The translations under genes and the position numbers were made by a program. A stretch of 64,000 nucleotides of DNA from Ptiloglossa arizonensis (taxonomy: Eukaryota; Arthropoda; Insecta; Hymenoptera; Colletidae). The number at the start of each line of letters is the position of its first letter. Position 1 is the first letter of the stretch. This document shows, piece after piece, positions 44,761-60,736 of the stretch. The DNA is taken from positions 1 through 64,000 of the forward strand of contig NW_027479488.1 of NCBI RefSeq assembly GCF_051014685.1, read 5' to 3'. The notes beneath the pieces are model-generated. The model was not told the origin of the DNA. It searched no databases and worked only from the letters and a program-made list of their open reading frames with translations.

Positions 44761-47511
44761 ACAGCGTATAACGTCAAACGTATAACGTATAACGTATAAC
44801 GTATAACGTATAACGCATAACGTATAACGTATAACGTATAACGCATAACGTATAACGTATAACGTATAACGAATAACGTATAACGTATAACGTATAACGT
44901 ATGACGTCAAACGTATAACGTATAACGTATAACGCATAACGTATAACCTATAACGTATAACGCATAACGTATAACGTATAACGTATAACGTATAACGTAT
45001 TACGTATAACGTATAACGTATAACGTATAACGTATAACCTCAAACGTATAACGTATAACGTATAACGTATAACGTATAACGTATAACGTATAACGTATAA
45101 CGTATAACGTATAACGTATTACGTATAACGTATAACCTCAAACGTATAACGTATAACGTATAACGCATAACGCATAACGCATAACGTATAACGTATAACG
45201 AATAACGTACAGCGTATAACGTCAAACGTATAACGTATAACGTACAACGTATAACGTATAACATATAACGTCCAACGTTTAACGTATAACGTACAACGTA
45301 TAACGTATAACGCATAACGTATAACGTATAACGTATAACGTATAACGTATAACGTACAACGTATTACGTATATCCTATAACACATAACGTATAGCGTATA
45401 ACGCATAACGTATAACGTATAACGAATAACGTATAACGTATAACGTATAACGTATGACGTATAACGTATAACGTATAACGTATAACGTATAACGTATAAC
45501 GTATAACCTCAAACGTATAACGTATAACGTATAACGTATAACGTATAACGTATAACGTATAACGTATTACGTATAACGTATAACTTATAACGCATAACGT
45601 ATAACGCATAACGTAAAACGTTAAACGTGTAACGTATAACGTATGGCGTATAACGTATAACGTATTACATATTACATATAACGTATAACGTACAACGTAT
45701 AACGTATAACATATAACGTCTAACGTTTAACGTATAACGTACAACGTATAACGTATAACGTATAACGTATAACGTATAACGTATAACGTATAACGTACAA
45801 CGTATAACGTATATCCTATAACACATAACGTATAGCGTATAACGCATAACGTATAACGTATAACGTATAACGTATAACGTATAACGTATAACGTATAACG
45901 TATATCGTATAACGTATAACGTATAACGTATAACGTTTAACGTATAACGTATAACGTATAACGTATAACGTCTAACGTATAACGTATAACGTATAACGTA
46001 TAACGTATAACGTATAACGTATAACGTCAAACGTATAACGTATAACGTATAACGCATAACGTATAACCTATAACGTATAACGCATAACGTATAACGTATA
46101 ACGTTTAACGTATAGCGTATAACGTATAATGTATAACGTATAACGTATAACGTATAACGTATAACGTATAACGTATAACGAATAACGTATAACGTATAAC
46201 GTATAACGTATAACGTATAACGTATAACGTATAACGTATTACGTATAACGTATAACGTATAACGCATAACGTAAAACGTTAAACGTGTAACGTATAACGT
46301 ATGGCGTATAACGTATAACGTATAACGTATAACGTATATCGTATAACGTATAACGTATAACGTATAACGTTTAACGTATAACGTATAACGTATAACGTAT
46401 AACGTCTAACGTATAACGTATAACGTATAACGTATAACGTATAACGTATAACGTATAACGTCAAACGTATAACGTATAACGTATAACGCATAACGTATAA
46501 CCTATAACGTATAACGCATAACGTATAACGTATAACGTTTAACGTATAGCGTATAACGTATAATGTATAACGTATAACGTATAACGTATAACGTATAACG
46601 TATAACGTATAACGAATAACGTATAACGTATAACGTATAACGTATAACGTATAACGTATAACGTATAACGTATTACGTATAACGTATAACGTATAACGCA
46701 TAACGTAAAACGTTAAACGTGTAACGTATAACGTATGGCGTATAACGTATAACGTATTACATATTACATATAACGTATAACGTAAAACGTATAACGTATA
46801 ACATATAACGTCTAACGTTTAACGTATAACGTACAACGTATAACGTATAACGTATAACGTATAACGTATAACGTATAACGTACAACGTATAACGTATAAC
46901 GTAAAACGCATTACATATTACGTATAACGAGTAACGTATAACGTATAACGTATAACGTATAACGTATATCGTATAACGTATAACGTATAACGTATAACGT
47001 TTAACGTATAACGTATAACGTATAACGTATAACGTCTAACGTATAACGTATAACGTATAACGTATAACGTATAACGTATAACGTATAACGTCAAACGTAT
47101 AACGTATAACGTATAACGCATAACGTATAACCTATAACGTATAACGCATAACGTATAACGTATAACGTTTAACGTATAGCGTATAACGTATAATGTATAA
47201 CGTATAACGTATAACGTATAACGTATAACGTATAACGTATAACGAATAACGTATAACGTATAACGTATAACGTATAACGTATAACGTATAACGTATAACG
47301 TATTACGTATAACGTATAACGTATAACGCATAACGTAAAACGTTAAACGTGTAACGTATAACGTATGGCGTATAACGTATAACGTATTACATATTACATA
47401 TAACGTATAACGTAAAACGTATAACGTATAACATATAACGTCTAACGTTTAACGTATAACGTACAACGTATAACGTATAACGTATAACGTATAACGTATA
47501 ACGTATAACGT
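44605..47511 (+). repeat. 3.2 kb higher-order repeat, copy 2
   Basis: This is the second copy. It ends where a T7C unit near 47,510 replaces the consensus and T5A units of copy 1. Confidence 0.92.
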
Positions 47512-48198
47512 ACAACGTATAACGTATAACGTATATGGTATAACGTATTACGTATAACGTATAACGTTTAACGTATAACGTATAACGTATAACGTATAAC
47601 GTATAACGTATAACGTATAACGTATAACGTATAACGTATAACGTATAACGTATAACGTATAACGTATAACGTATAACGTATAACGTATAACGTGTAACGT
47701 ATAACGTATAACGTATAACGTATAACGTATAACGTATAACGTCAAACGTATAACGTATAACGTATAACGCATAACGTAGAACCTATAACGTATAACGCAT
47801 AACGTACAACGTATAATGTTTAACGTATAGCGTATAACGTATAACGTATAACGTATAACGTATAACGTTTAACGTATAACGTATAACGTATAACGTATAA
47901 CGTCTAACGTATAACGTATAACGTATAACGTATAACGTATAACGTATAACGTATAACGTCAAACGTATAACGTATAACGTATAACGCATAACGTATAACC
48001 TATAACGTATAACGCATAACGTATAACGTATAACGTTTAACGTATAGCGTATAACGTATAATGTATAACGTATAACGTATAACGTATAACGTATAACGTA
48101 TAACGTATAACGAATAACGTATAACGTATAACGTATAACGTATAACGTATAACGTATAACGTATAACGTATTACGTATAACGTATAACGTATAACGCA

Positions 48199-49440
48199 TA
48201 ACGTAAAACGTTAAACGTGTAACGTATAACGTATGGCGTATAACGTATAACGTATTACATATTACATATAACGTATAACGTAAAACGTATAACGTATAAC
48301 GTATAACGAATAACGTATAACGTATAACGTATAACGTATAACGTATAACGTATAACGTATAACGTATAACGTATTACGTATAACGTATAACGTATAACGC
48401 ATAACGTAAAACGTTAAACGTGTAACGTATAACGTATGGCGTATAACGTATAACGTATTACATATTACATATAACGTATAACGTAAAACGTATAACGTAT
48501 AACATATAACGTCTAACGTTTAACGTATAACGTACAACGTATAACGTATAACGTATAACGTATAACGTATAACGTATAACGTACAACGTATAACGTATAA
48601 CGTATATGGTATAACGTATTACGTATAACGTATAACGTTTAACGTATAACGTATAACGTATAACGTATAACGTATAACGTATAACGCATAACGTAAAACG
48701 TTAAACGTGTAACGTATAACGTATGGCGTATAACGTATAACGTATTACATATTACATATAACGTATAACGTAAAACGTATAACGTATAACGTATAACGTA
48801 TTACGTATAACGTATAACGTATAACGCATAACGTAAAACGTTAAACGTGTAACGTATAACGTATGGCGTATAACGTATAACGTATTACATATTACATATA
48901 ACGTATAACGTAAAACGTATAACGTATAACATATAACGTCTAACGTTTAACGTATAACGTACAACGTATAACGTATAACGTATATGGTATAACGTATTAC
49001 GTATAACGTATAACGTTTAACGTATAACGTATAACGTATAACGTATAACGTATAACGCATAACGTATAACCTATAACGTATAACGCATAACGTATAACGT
49101 GTAACGTATAACGTATAACGTATAACGTATAACGTATAACGTCAAACGTATAACGTATAACGTATAACGCATAACGTATAACCTATAACGTATAACGCAT
49201 AACGTACAACGTATAATGTTTAACGTATAGCGTATAACGTATAACGTATAACGTATAACGTATAACGTATAACGTATAACGTATAACGAATAACGTATAA
49301 CGTATAACGTATAACGTATAACCTATAACGTATAACGTATAACGTATTACGTATAACGTATAACGTATAACGCATAACGTAAAACGTTAAACGTGTAACG
49401 TATAACGTATGGCGTATAACGTATAACGTATTACATATTA
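48199..49440 (+). repeat. Cluster of closely spaced cassette C copies
   Basis: Five GGCGTAT markers lie at 48,235, 48,438, 48,725, 48,865 and 49,411. Spacings are 203, 287, 140 and 546 bases (29, 41, 20 and 78 units). Elsewhere in the window C cassettes are mostly 350-2,500 bases apart. Each copy keeps the T7A, A6T+T7A, A6G order in front and paired A1T+G4A units behind. Confidence 0.85.
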
Positions 49441-49989
49441 CATATAACGTATAACGTAAAACGTATAACGTATAACATATAACGTCTAACGTTTAACGTA
49501 TAACGTACAACGTATAACGTATAACGTATAACGTATAACGTATAACGTACAACGTATAACGTATAACGTATATGGTATAACGTATTACGTATAACGTATA
49601 ACGTTTAACGTATAACGTATAACGTATAACGTATAACGTATAACGTATAACGTATAACGTATAACGTATAACGTATAACGTATAACGTATAACGTATAAC
49701 GTATAACGTATAACGTATAACGTATAACGTATAACGTATAACGTATAACGTATAACGTATAACGTGTAACGTATAACGTATAACGCATAACGTATAACGT
49801 ATAACGTATAACGTATAACGTATAACGTATAACGTTTAACGTATAACGTATAACGTATAACGTATAACGTATAACGTGTAACGTATAACGTACAACGTAT
49901 AACGTATATCCTATAACACATAACGTATAGCGTATAACGTATAACGTATAACGTATAACGTATAACGTATAACGTATAACGTATAACGT

Positions 49990-50438
49990 ATAACGAATAA
50001 CGTAAAACGTAAAACGCATTACATATTACGTATAACGAGTAACGTATAACGTATAACGTATAACGTATAACGTATAACGTATAACGTATAACGTATAACG
50101 TATACCGTATAACGTATAACGTGTAACGTATAACGTATAACGTATAACGTATAACGTATAACGTATAACGTATAACGTATAACGTACAACGCATAACGTA
50201 TAACGTATAACGTATAACGTATAACGTATAACGTATAACGTATAACGTATAACGTATAATGTATAACGTAAAACGTATGAACGTATAACGTATAACGTAT
50301 AAGGTATAACGTATAACGTATAACGTATAACGTATAACGTATAACGTATAACGTATAACGTATAACGCATAACGTATAACGTATAACGTATAACGTATAA
50401 CGTATAACGTATAACGTATAACGTATAACGTATAACGT
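49990..50438 (+). repeat. Phase-shifted segment, copy 2
   Basis: This is the partner of 44,312-44,760 including the extra G at 50,279. After about 50,440 it leads into cassette B, unlike copy 1, which leads into a T7C+A2G pair. Confidence 0.88.
50279..50279 (+). other. Register break 4: single inserted G (+1), duplicate of break 3
   Basis: The same insertion in the same local context lies exactly 5,678 bases downstream of break 3. Register residue changes from 5 to 6. Confidence 0.95.
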
Positions 50439-53400
50439 ATAACGAATAACGTAAAACGTAAAACGTATTACATATTACGTGTAACGAGTAACGTATAACG
50501 TATAACGTATAACGTATAACTTATAACGTAATACGCATTACATATTACGTATAACGAGTAACGTGTAACGTATAACGTATAACGTATAACGTATAACGTA
50601 TAACGTATAACGTATAACGTATAACGTATAACGTATAACGTATAACGTATAACGTATAACGTATAACGTATAACGTATAACGTATAACGTATAACGTATA
50701 ACGTATAACGTATAACGTATAACGTATAACGTATAACGTACAGCGTATAACGTCAAACGTATAACGTCAAACGTATAACGTATAACGTATAACGTATAAC
50801 GTATAACGCATAACGTATAACGTATAACGTATAACGCATAACGCATAACGTATAACGTATAACGAATAACGTACAGCGTATAACGTCAAACGTATAACGT
50901 ATAACGTATAACGTATAACGTATAACGTATAACGCATAACGTATAACGTATAACGTATAACGCATAACGCATAACGTATAACGTATAACGAATAACGTAT
51001 AATGTATAACGTATAACGTATGACGTATAACGTATAACGTATAACGTATAACATATAACGTATAACGTATAACCTCAAACGTATAACGTATAACGTATAA
51101 CGTATAACGCATAACGTATAACCTATAACGTATAACGCATAACGTATAACGTATAACGTTTAACGTATAGCGTATAACGTATAACGTATAACGTATAACG
51201 TATAACGTATAACGTATAACGTACAACGTATAACGTATAACGTATAACGTATAACGTATAACGTATAACGTATAACGTATAACGTATAACGTATTACGTA
51301 TAACGTATAACGTATAACGTATAACGCATAACGTATAACGCATAACGTAAAACGTATAACATGTAACGTATAACGTATAGCGTATAACGTATAACGTGTA
51401 TCGTATAACGTATAACGTATAACGTATAAGGAGTAACGTATAACGTGTAACGTATAACGTATAACTTACAACGTAAAACGTATTACATATTACGTATAAC
51501 AAGTAACGTATAACGTGTAACGTATAACGCATAACGTATAACGTATAACGTTTAACGTATAACGTATAACGTATAACGTATAACGTATAACGTATAACGT
51601 ATAACGTATAACGTATAACGTATAACGTATAACGTATAACGAATAACGTATAACGTATAACGTATAACGTATAACGTATAACGTATAACGTATATCGTAT
51701 AACGTATAACGCATAACGTATAACGCATAACGTAAAACGTATAACATGTAACGTATAACGTATAGCGTATAACGTATAACGTATTACATATTACATATAA
51801 CGTATAACGTTCAACGTATAACGTATAACATATAACGTCTAACGTTTAACGTATAACGTACAACGTATAACGTATAACGTATAATGTATAACATACAACG
51901 TATAACGTATAACGTATAACGTATAACGTATAACGTAAAACGCATTACATATTACGTATAACGAGTAACGTATAACGAGTAACGTATAACGTATAACGTA
52001 TAACGTATAACGTATAACGTATAACGTATAACGTATAACGTATAACGTATAACGTATAACGTATAACGTGTAACGTATAACGTATAACGAATAACGTATA
52101 ACGTATAACGTATAACGTATAACGTATAACGTATAACGTATAACGTATAACGTATAACGCATAACGTATAACGCATAACGTAAAACGTATAACATGTAAC
52201 GTATAACGTATAGCGTATAATGTATAACGTATTACATATTACATATAACGTATAACGTCCAACGTATAACGTATAACATATAACGTCTAACGTTTAACGT
52301 ATAACGTACAACGTACAACGTATAACGTATAACGTATAACGTACGACGTATAACGTACAACGTATAACGTATAACGAATAACGTATAACGTATAACGTAT
52401 AACGTATAACGTATAACGTGTAACGTATAACGTATAACGTATAACGTATAACGTATAACGTATAACGTATAACGTATAACGTATAACGTATAACGTATAA
52501 CGTATAACCTATAGCGTATAACGTATAACGTATAACGTATAACGTATAACGTATAACGTGTATCGTATAACGTATAACGTATAACGTAAAAGGAGTAACG
52601 TATAACGTGTAACGTATAACGTATAACTTATAACGTAAAACGTATTACATATTACGTATAACAAGTAACGTATAACGTGTAACGTATAACGCATAACGTA
52701 TAACGTATAACGATTAACGTATAACGTATAACGTATAACGTACAACGTATAACGTATAACGTATAACGTATAACGTATAACGTATAACGAATAACGTGTA
52801 ACGTATAACGTATAACGTATAACGTATAACGTATAACGTATAACGTATAACGTATAACGTATAACGTATAACGTATAACGCATAACGTATAAAGCATAAC
52901 GTAAAACGTTAAACGTGTAACGTATAACGTATGGCGTATAACGTATAACGTATTACATATTACATATAACGTATAACGTACAACGTATAACGTATAACAT
53001 ATAACGTCTAACGTTTAACGTATAACGTACAACGTATAACGTATAACGTATAACGTATAACGTATAACGTATAACGTATAACGTATAACGTATAACGTAT
53101 AACGTATAACGAATAACGTATAACGTATAACGTATAACGTATAACGTATAACGTATAACGTATAACGTATAACGTATAACGCATAACGTATAACGCATAA
53201 CGTAAAACGTATAACATGTAACGTATAACGTATAGCGTATAATGTATAACGTATTACATATTACATATAACGTATAACGTCCAACGTATAACGTATAACA
53301 TATAACGTCTAACGTTTAACGTATAACGTACAACGTATAACGTATAACGTATAACGTATAACGTACGACGTATAACGTACAACGTATAACGTATAACGAA

Positions 53401-54766
53401 TAACGTATAACGTATAACGTATAACGTATAACGTAAAACGTATTACATATTACGTATAACAAGTAACGTATAACGTGTAACGTATAACGCATAACGTATA
53501 ACGTATAACGATTAACGTATAACGTATAACGTATAACGTACAACGTATAACGTATAACGTATAACGTATAACGTATAACGTATAACGAATAACGTGTAAC
53601 GTATAACGTATAACGTATAACGTATAACGTATAACGTATAACGTATAACGTATAACGTACAACGTATAACGTATAACGCATAACGTAAAAAGCATAACGT
53701 AAAACGTTAAACGTGTAACGTATAACGTATGGCGTATAACGTATAACGTATTACATATTACATATAACGTATAACGTACAACGTATAACGTATAACATAT
53801 AACGTCTAACGTTTAACGTATAACGTACAACGTATAACGTATAACGTATAACGTATAACGTATAACGTATAACGTATAACGTATAACGTATAACGTATAA
53901 CGTATAACGTATAACGTATAACGTATAACGTATAACGTATAACGTATAACGTATAACGTATAACGTATAACGTATAACGTACAGCGTATAACGTCAAACG
54001 TATAACGTATAACGTATAACGTATAACGTATAACGCATAACGTATAACGTATAACGTATAACGCATAACGCATAACGTATAACGTATAACGAATAACGTA
54101 CAGCGTATAACGTCAAACGTATAACGTATAACGTATAACGTATAACGTATAACGCATAACGTATAACGTATAACGTATAACGCATAACGCATAACGTATA
54201 ACGTATAACGAATAACGTATAACGTATAACGTATAACGTATGACGTATAACGTATAACGTATAACGTATAACGTCTAACGTATAACCTCAAACGTATAAC
54301 GTATAACGTATAACGTATAACGTATAACGCATAACGTATAACCTATAACGTATAACGCATAACGTATAACGCATAACGTTTAACGTATAGCGTATAACGT
54401 ATAACGTATAACGTCTAACGTATAACGTATAACGTACAACGTATAACGTATAACGTATAACGAATAACGTATAACGTATAACGTATAACGTATAACGTAT
54501 AACGTATAACGTATTACGTATAACGTATAACGTATAACGCATAACGTATAACGCATAACGTAAAACGTTAAACGTGTAACGTATAACGTATGGCGTATAA
54601 CGTATAACGTATTACATATTACATATAACGTATAACGTACAACGTATAACGTATAACGTATAACGTATAACGCATAACGCATAACGTATAACGTATAACG
54701 AATAACGTATAACGTATAACGTATAACGTATGACGTATAACGTATAACGTATAACGTATAACGTAT

Positions 54767-54870
54767 AAAGTATAACGTATGCCCTCAAACGTATAACGTA
54801 TAACGTATACGTATAACCCATAACGTATAACCTATAACGTATAACGCACAACGTATAACGCACAACGTAT
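54767..54870 (+). repeat. Locally hyper-divergent heptamer block
   Basis: In about 100 bases there are C3A, a unit GCCCTCA in place of the usual AACCTCA, a 6-base unit, AACCCAT in place of AACGCAT, and two AACGCAC units. The surrounding order (A1G ahead, G4C in the middle, A6T and A2G after) matches related blocks such as 51,073-51,170 and 55,384-55,450, so this is a diverged copy of a known block. Confidence 0.85.
54809..54814 (+). other. Register break 5: 6-base unit (-1)
   Basis: One A is missing from a consensus unit. Register residue changes from 6 to 5. It lies within the divergent block. Confidence 0.94.
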
Positions 54871-57800
54871 AACGTATAACGTTTAACGTATAGCGTATAA
54901 CGTATAACGTATAACGTATAACGTATAACGTATTACGTATAACGTATAACGTATAACGCATAACGTATAACGCATAACGTAAAACGTTAAACGTGTAACG
55001 TATAACGTATGGCGTATAACGTATAACGTATTACATATTACATATAACGTATAACGCATAACGCATAACGCATAACGTATAACGTATAACGAATAACGTA
55101 CAGCGTATAACGTCAAACGTATAACGTATAACGTATAACGTATAACGTATAACGTATAACGCATAACGTATAACGTATAACGTATAACGCATAACGCCTA
55201 ACGTATAACGTATAACGAATAACGTATAACGTATAACGTATAACGTATGACGTATAACGTATAACGTATAACGCATAACGCATAACGTATAACGTATAAC
55301 GAATAACGTATAACGTATAACGTATAACGTATGACGTATAACGTATAACGTATAACGTATAACGTATAACGTATAACGTATAACCTCAAACGTATAACGT
55401 ATAACGTATAACGTATAACGCATAACGTATAACCTATAACGTATAACGCATAACGCATAACGTATAACGTATAACGTATAACGTATAATATATAACGTAT
55501 AACGTATAACGTATAACGTATAACGTATAACGTATAACGTATAACGTATAACGTATAACGTATAACGTATAACGTTTAACGTATAACGTATAACGTATAA
55601 CGTATAACGTATAACGTATAACGTATATCGTATAACGTATAACGTATAACGTATAAGGAGTAACGTATAACGTGTAACGTATAACGTATAACTTATAACG
55701 TAAAACGTATTACATATTACGTATAACAAGTAACGTATAACGTGTAACGTATAACGCATAACGTATAACGTATAACGTTTAACGTATAACGTATAACGTA
55801 TAACGTATAACGTATAACGTATAACGTATAACGTATAACGTATAACGTATAACGTATAACGAATAACGTATAACGTATAACGTATAACGTATAACGTATA
55901 ACGTATAACGTCAAACGTATAACGTATAACGTATTACGTATAACGTATAACGTATAACGTATAACGTATAACGTAAAACGTATAACGTATAACGTATAAC
56001 GTATAACGTATAACGTATAACGTATAACGTAAAACGTATAACGTATAACGTATAACGTATAACGTATAACGTATAACGTATAACGTATAACGTATAACGT
56101 ATAACGTATAACGTATAACGTAGAACGTATAACGTACAACGTATATCGTATAACGTATAACGTATAACGTATAACGTTTAACGTATAACGTATAACGTAT
56201 AACGTATAACGTATAACGTATAACGTATAACGTATAACGTATAACGTACAGCGTATAACGTCAAACGTATAACGTATAACGTATAACGTATAACGTTTAA
56301 CGTATAACGTATAACGTATAACGTATAACGTCAAACGTATAACGTATAACGTATAACGTATAACGTATAACGTATAACGTATAACGTATAACGTATAACG
56401 TATAACGTATAACGTAAAACGCATTACATATTACGTATAACGAGTAACGTATAACGAGTAACGTATAACGTATAACGTATAACGTATAACGTATAACGTA
56501 TAACGTATAACGTATAACGTATAACGTATAACGTATAACGTATAACGTATAACGTACAGCGTATAACGTATAACGTATAACGTATAACGTATAACGTATA
56601 ACGTATAACGTATAACGTATAACGTATAACGTACAGCGTATAACGTCAAACGTATAACGTATAACGTATAACGTATAACGTTTAACGTATAACGTATAAC
56701 GTATAACGTATAACGTCAAACGTATAACGTATAACGTATAACGTATAACGTACAACGTATAACGTACAACGTATAACGTATAACGTATAACGTATATCGT
56801 ATAACGTATAACGTATAACGTATAAGGAGTAACGTATAACGTGTAACGTATAACGTATAACTTATAACGTAAAACGTATTACATATTACGTATAACAAGT
56901 AACGTATAACGTGTAACGTATAACGTATAACGTATAACGTATAACGTATAACGCATAACGTATAACGCATAACGTAAAACGTATAACATGTAACGTATAA
57001 CGTATAACGTATAACGTATAACGTATTACATATTACATATAACATATAACGTACAACGTATAACGTATAACGTATAACGTATAACGTATAACGTATAACG
57101 TATAACGTATAACGTATAACGTATAACGTATAACGTATAACGTATAACGTATAACGTATAACGTATAACGTATAACGTATAACGTATAACGTACAGCGTA
57201 TAACGTATAACGTATAACGTATAACGTATAACGTATAACGTATAACGTATAACGTATAACGTACAGCGTATAACGTATAACGTATAACGTATAACGTATA
57301 ACGTATAACGTACAACGTATAACGTACAACGTATATCGTATAACGTATAACGTATAACGTATAACGTATAACGTTTAACGTATAACGTATAACGTATAAC
57401 GTATAACGTATAACGTATAACGTATAACGTATAACGTATAACGTATAACGTATAACGTATAACGTACAGCGTATAACGTATAACGTATAACGTATAACGT
57501 ATAACGTATAACGTAGAACGTATAACGTACAACGTATAACGTACAACGTATATCGTATAACGTATAACGTATAACGTATAACGTATAACGTTTAACGTAT
57601 AACGTATAACGTATAACGTATAACGTATAACGTATAACGTATAACGTATAACGTATAACGTATAACGTATAACGTATAACGTATAACGTATAACGTATAA
57701 CGTATAACGTATAACGTATAACGTACAACGTATAACGTACAAAGTATATCGTATAACGTATAACGTATAACGTATAACGTATAACGTATAACGTATAACG

Positions 57801-59042
57801 TATAACGTATAACGTATAACGTATAACGTATAACGTATAACGTATAACGTATAACGTATAACGTATAACGTATAACGTATAACGTATAACGTATAACGTA
57901 TAGCGTATAACGTATAACGTATAACGTATAACGTATAACGTATAACGTATAACGTATAACGTATAACGTATAACGTATAACGTATAACGTATAACGTATA
58001 ACGTATAACGTATAACGTATAACGTATAACGTATAACGTATAACGTACAACGTATAACGTATAACGTACAACGTATAACGTACAACGTATATCGTATAAC
58101 GTATAACGTATAACGTATAACGTATAACGTATAACGTATAACGTATAACGTATAACGTATAACGTATAACGTATAACGTATAACGTATAACGTATAACGT
58201 ATAACGTATAACGTATAACGTACAACGTATAACGTATAACGTATAACGTATAACGTATAACGTATAACGTACAACGTATAACGTACAACGTATATCGTAC
58301 AACGTATAACGTATAACGTATAACGTATAACGTATAACGTATAACGTATAACGTATAACGTATAACGTACAACGTATAACGTACAACGTATATCGTATAA
58401 CGTATAACGTATAACGTATAACGTATAACGTATAACGTATAACGTATAACGTATAACGTATAACGTATAACGTACAGCGTATAACGTATAACGTATAACG
58501 TATAACGTATAACGTATAACGTATAACGTATAACGTATAACGTATAACGTACAACGTATAACGTACAAAGTATATCGTATAACGTACAACGTATAACGTA
58601 TAACGTATAACGTATAACGTATAACGTATAACGTATAACGTATAACGTATAACGTATAACGTATAACGTATAACGTATAACGTATAACGTATAACGTATA
58701 ACGTATAACGTATAACGTATAACGTATAACGTATAACGTATAACGTATAACGTACAACGTATAACGTATAACGTATAACGTATAACGTATAACGTATAAC
58801 GTACAACGTATAACGTACAACGTATATCGTACAACGTATAACGTATAACGTATAACGTATAACGTATAACGTATAACGTATAACGTATAACGTATAACGT
58901 ATAACGTATAACGTACAACGTATAACGTACAACGTATATCGTATAACGTATAACGTATAACGTATAACGTATAACGTATAACGTATAACGTATAACGTAT
59001 AACGTATAACGTATAACGTATAACGTACAGCGTATAACGTAT

Positions 59043-59294
59043 ATCCTATAACGCATAACGTATAACGTGTAACGTATATCGTATAACGTATAACGTATAA
59101 CGTATAACGTAAAACGTTTAACGTATAACCTACAACGTCTAACGTATAACGTATAACGTATAACGTATATCTTATAACGCATAACGTATAACGTATAACG
59201 TATATCGTATAACGTATAACGTATAACGTAAAAAGTTTAACGTATAACCTATATCGTCTAACGTATAACGTATAACGTATAACGTATACCGTAT
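59043..59294 (+). repeat. Pair of diverged 17-18 unit higher-order repeats
   Basis: Copy 1 (59,043-59,168) and copy 2 (59,169-59,294) share the order A2T+G4C or G4T, T5C, several consensus, A2T, two or three consensus, T7A, A6T, consensus, G4C, A6C. They differ by about five substitutions (A2T+G4C/A2T+G4T, A6G/consensus, A6T/C3A+A6T, G4C+T7C/G4C, A6C/A2T+A6C) and by one consensus unit. An A2C unit follows at 59,288. The cassette is unlike the rest of zone VII. Confidence 0.82.
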
Positions 59295-60736
59295 AACGTA
59301 TAACGTATAACGTATAACGTATAACGTCAAACGTATAACGTATAACGCATAACGTATAACGTATAACGTAAAACGTATAACGTATAACGTATAACGTATA
59401 ACGTATAACGTATAACGTATAACGTATAACGTATAACGTATAACGTATAACGTATAACGTATAACGTATAACGTATAACGTATAACGTATAACGTATAAC
59501 GTATAACGTATAACGTATAACGTATAACGTATAACGTATAACGTATAACGTATAACGTATAACGTATAACGTACAACGTATAACGTATAACGTACAACGT
59601 ATAACGTACAACGTATATCGTATAACGTATAACGTATAACGTATAACGTTTAACGTATAACGTATAACGTATAACGTATAACGTATAACGTATAACGTAT
59701 AACGTATAACGTATAACGTATAACGTATAACGTATAACGTATAACGTATAACGTATAACGTATAACGTATAACGTACAACGTATAACGTATAACGTATAA
59801 CGTATAACGTATAACGTATAACGTACAACGTATAACGTACAACGTATATCGTATAACGTATAACGTATAACGTATAACGTATAACGTATAACGTATAACG
59901 TATAACGTATAACGTATAACGTATAACGTATAACGTACAACGTATAACGTACAAAGTATATCGTATAACGTATAACGTATAACGTATAACGTATAACGTA
60001 TAACGTATAACGTATAACGTATAACGTATAACGTATAACGTATAACGTATAACGTATAACGTATAACGTACAGCGTATAACGTATAACGGATAACGTATA
60101 ACGTATAACGTACAGCGTATAACGTCAAACGTATAACGTATAACGTATAACGTATAACGTTTAACGTATAACGTATAACGTATAACGTATAAGGTCAAAC
60201 GTATAACGTATAACGTATAACGTATAACGTATAACGTATAACGTATGACGTATAACGTATAACGTATAACGTAAAACGCATTACATATTACGTATAACGA
60301 GTAACGTATAACGAGTAACGTATAACGTATAACGTATAACGTATAACGTATAACGTATAACGTATAACGTATAACGTATAACGTATAACGTATAACGTAT
60401 AACGTATAACGTATAACGTATAACGTATAACGTACAGCGTATAACGTATATCGTATAACGTATAACGTATAACGTATAAGGAGTAACGTATAACGTGTAA
60501 CGTATAACGTATAACTTATAACGTAAAACGTATTACATATTACGTATAACAAGTAACGTATAACGTGTAACGTATAACGCATAACGTATAACGTATAACG
60601 TTTAACGTATAACGTATAACGTATAACGTATAACGTATAACGTATAACGTATAACGTATAACGTATAACGTATAACGTATAACGAATAACGTATAACGTA
60701 TAACGTATAACGTATAACGTATAACGTATAACGTCA

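Larger units (their letters stand above)
41131..50440 (+). repeat. Zone V: 3.2 kb higher-order repeat and packed C cassettes
   Basis: The zone holds two near-identical 2.9 kb blocks, a 294-bp segment between them that is itself copied at 49,990, and a run of closely spaced C cassettes. A6C+T7C units (AACGTCC) occur only here and near 52,250-53,285 among the places I noted. Confidence 0.72.
50441..57010 (+). repeat. Zone VI: mosaic heptamer array
   Basis: This is a mixture of C, C-prime, A and E pieces with no single long duplication that I could trace. T7C followed by A2G with A6C+T7A, and pairs of adjacent T5C units, are frequent. A 24-unit consensus run spans 50,567-50,734. Confidence 0.65.
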
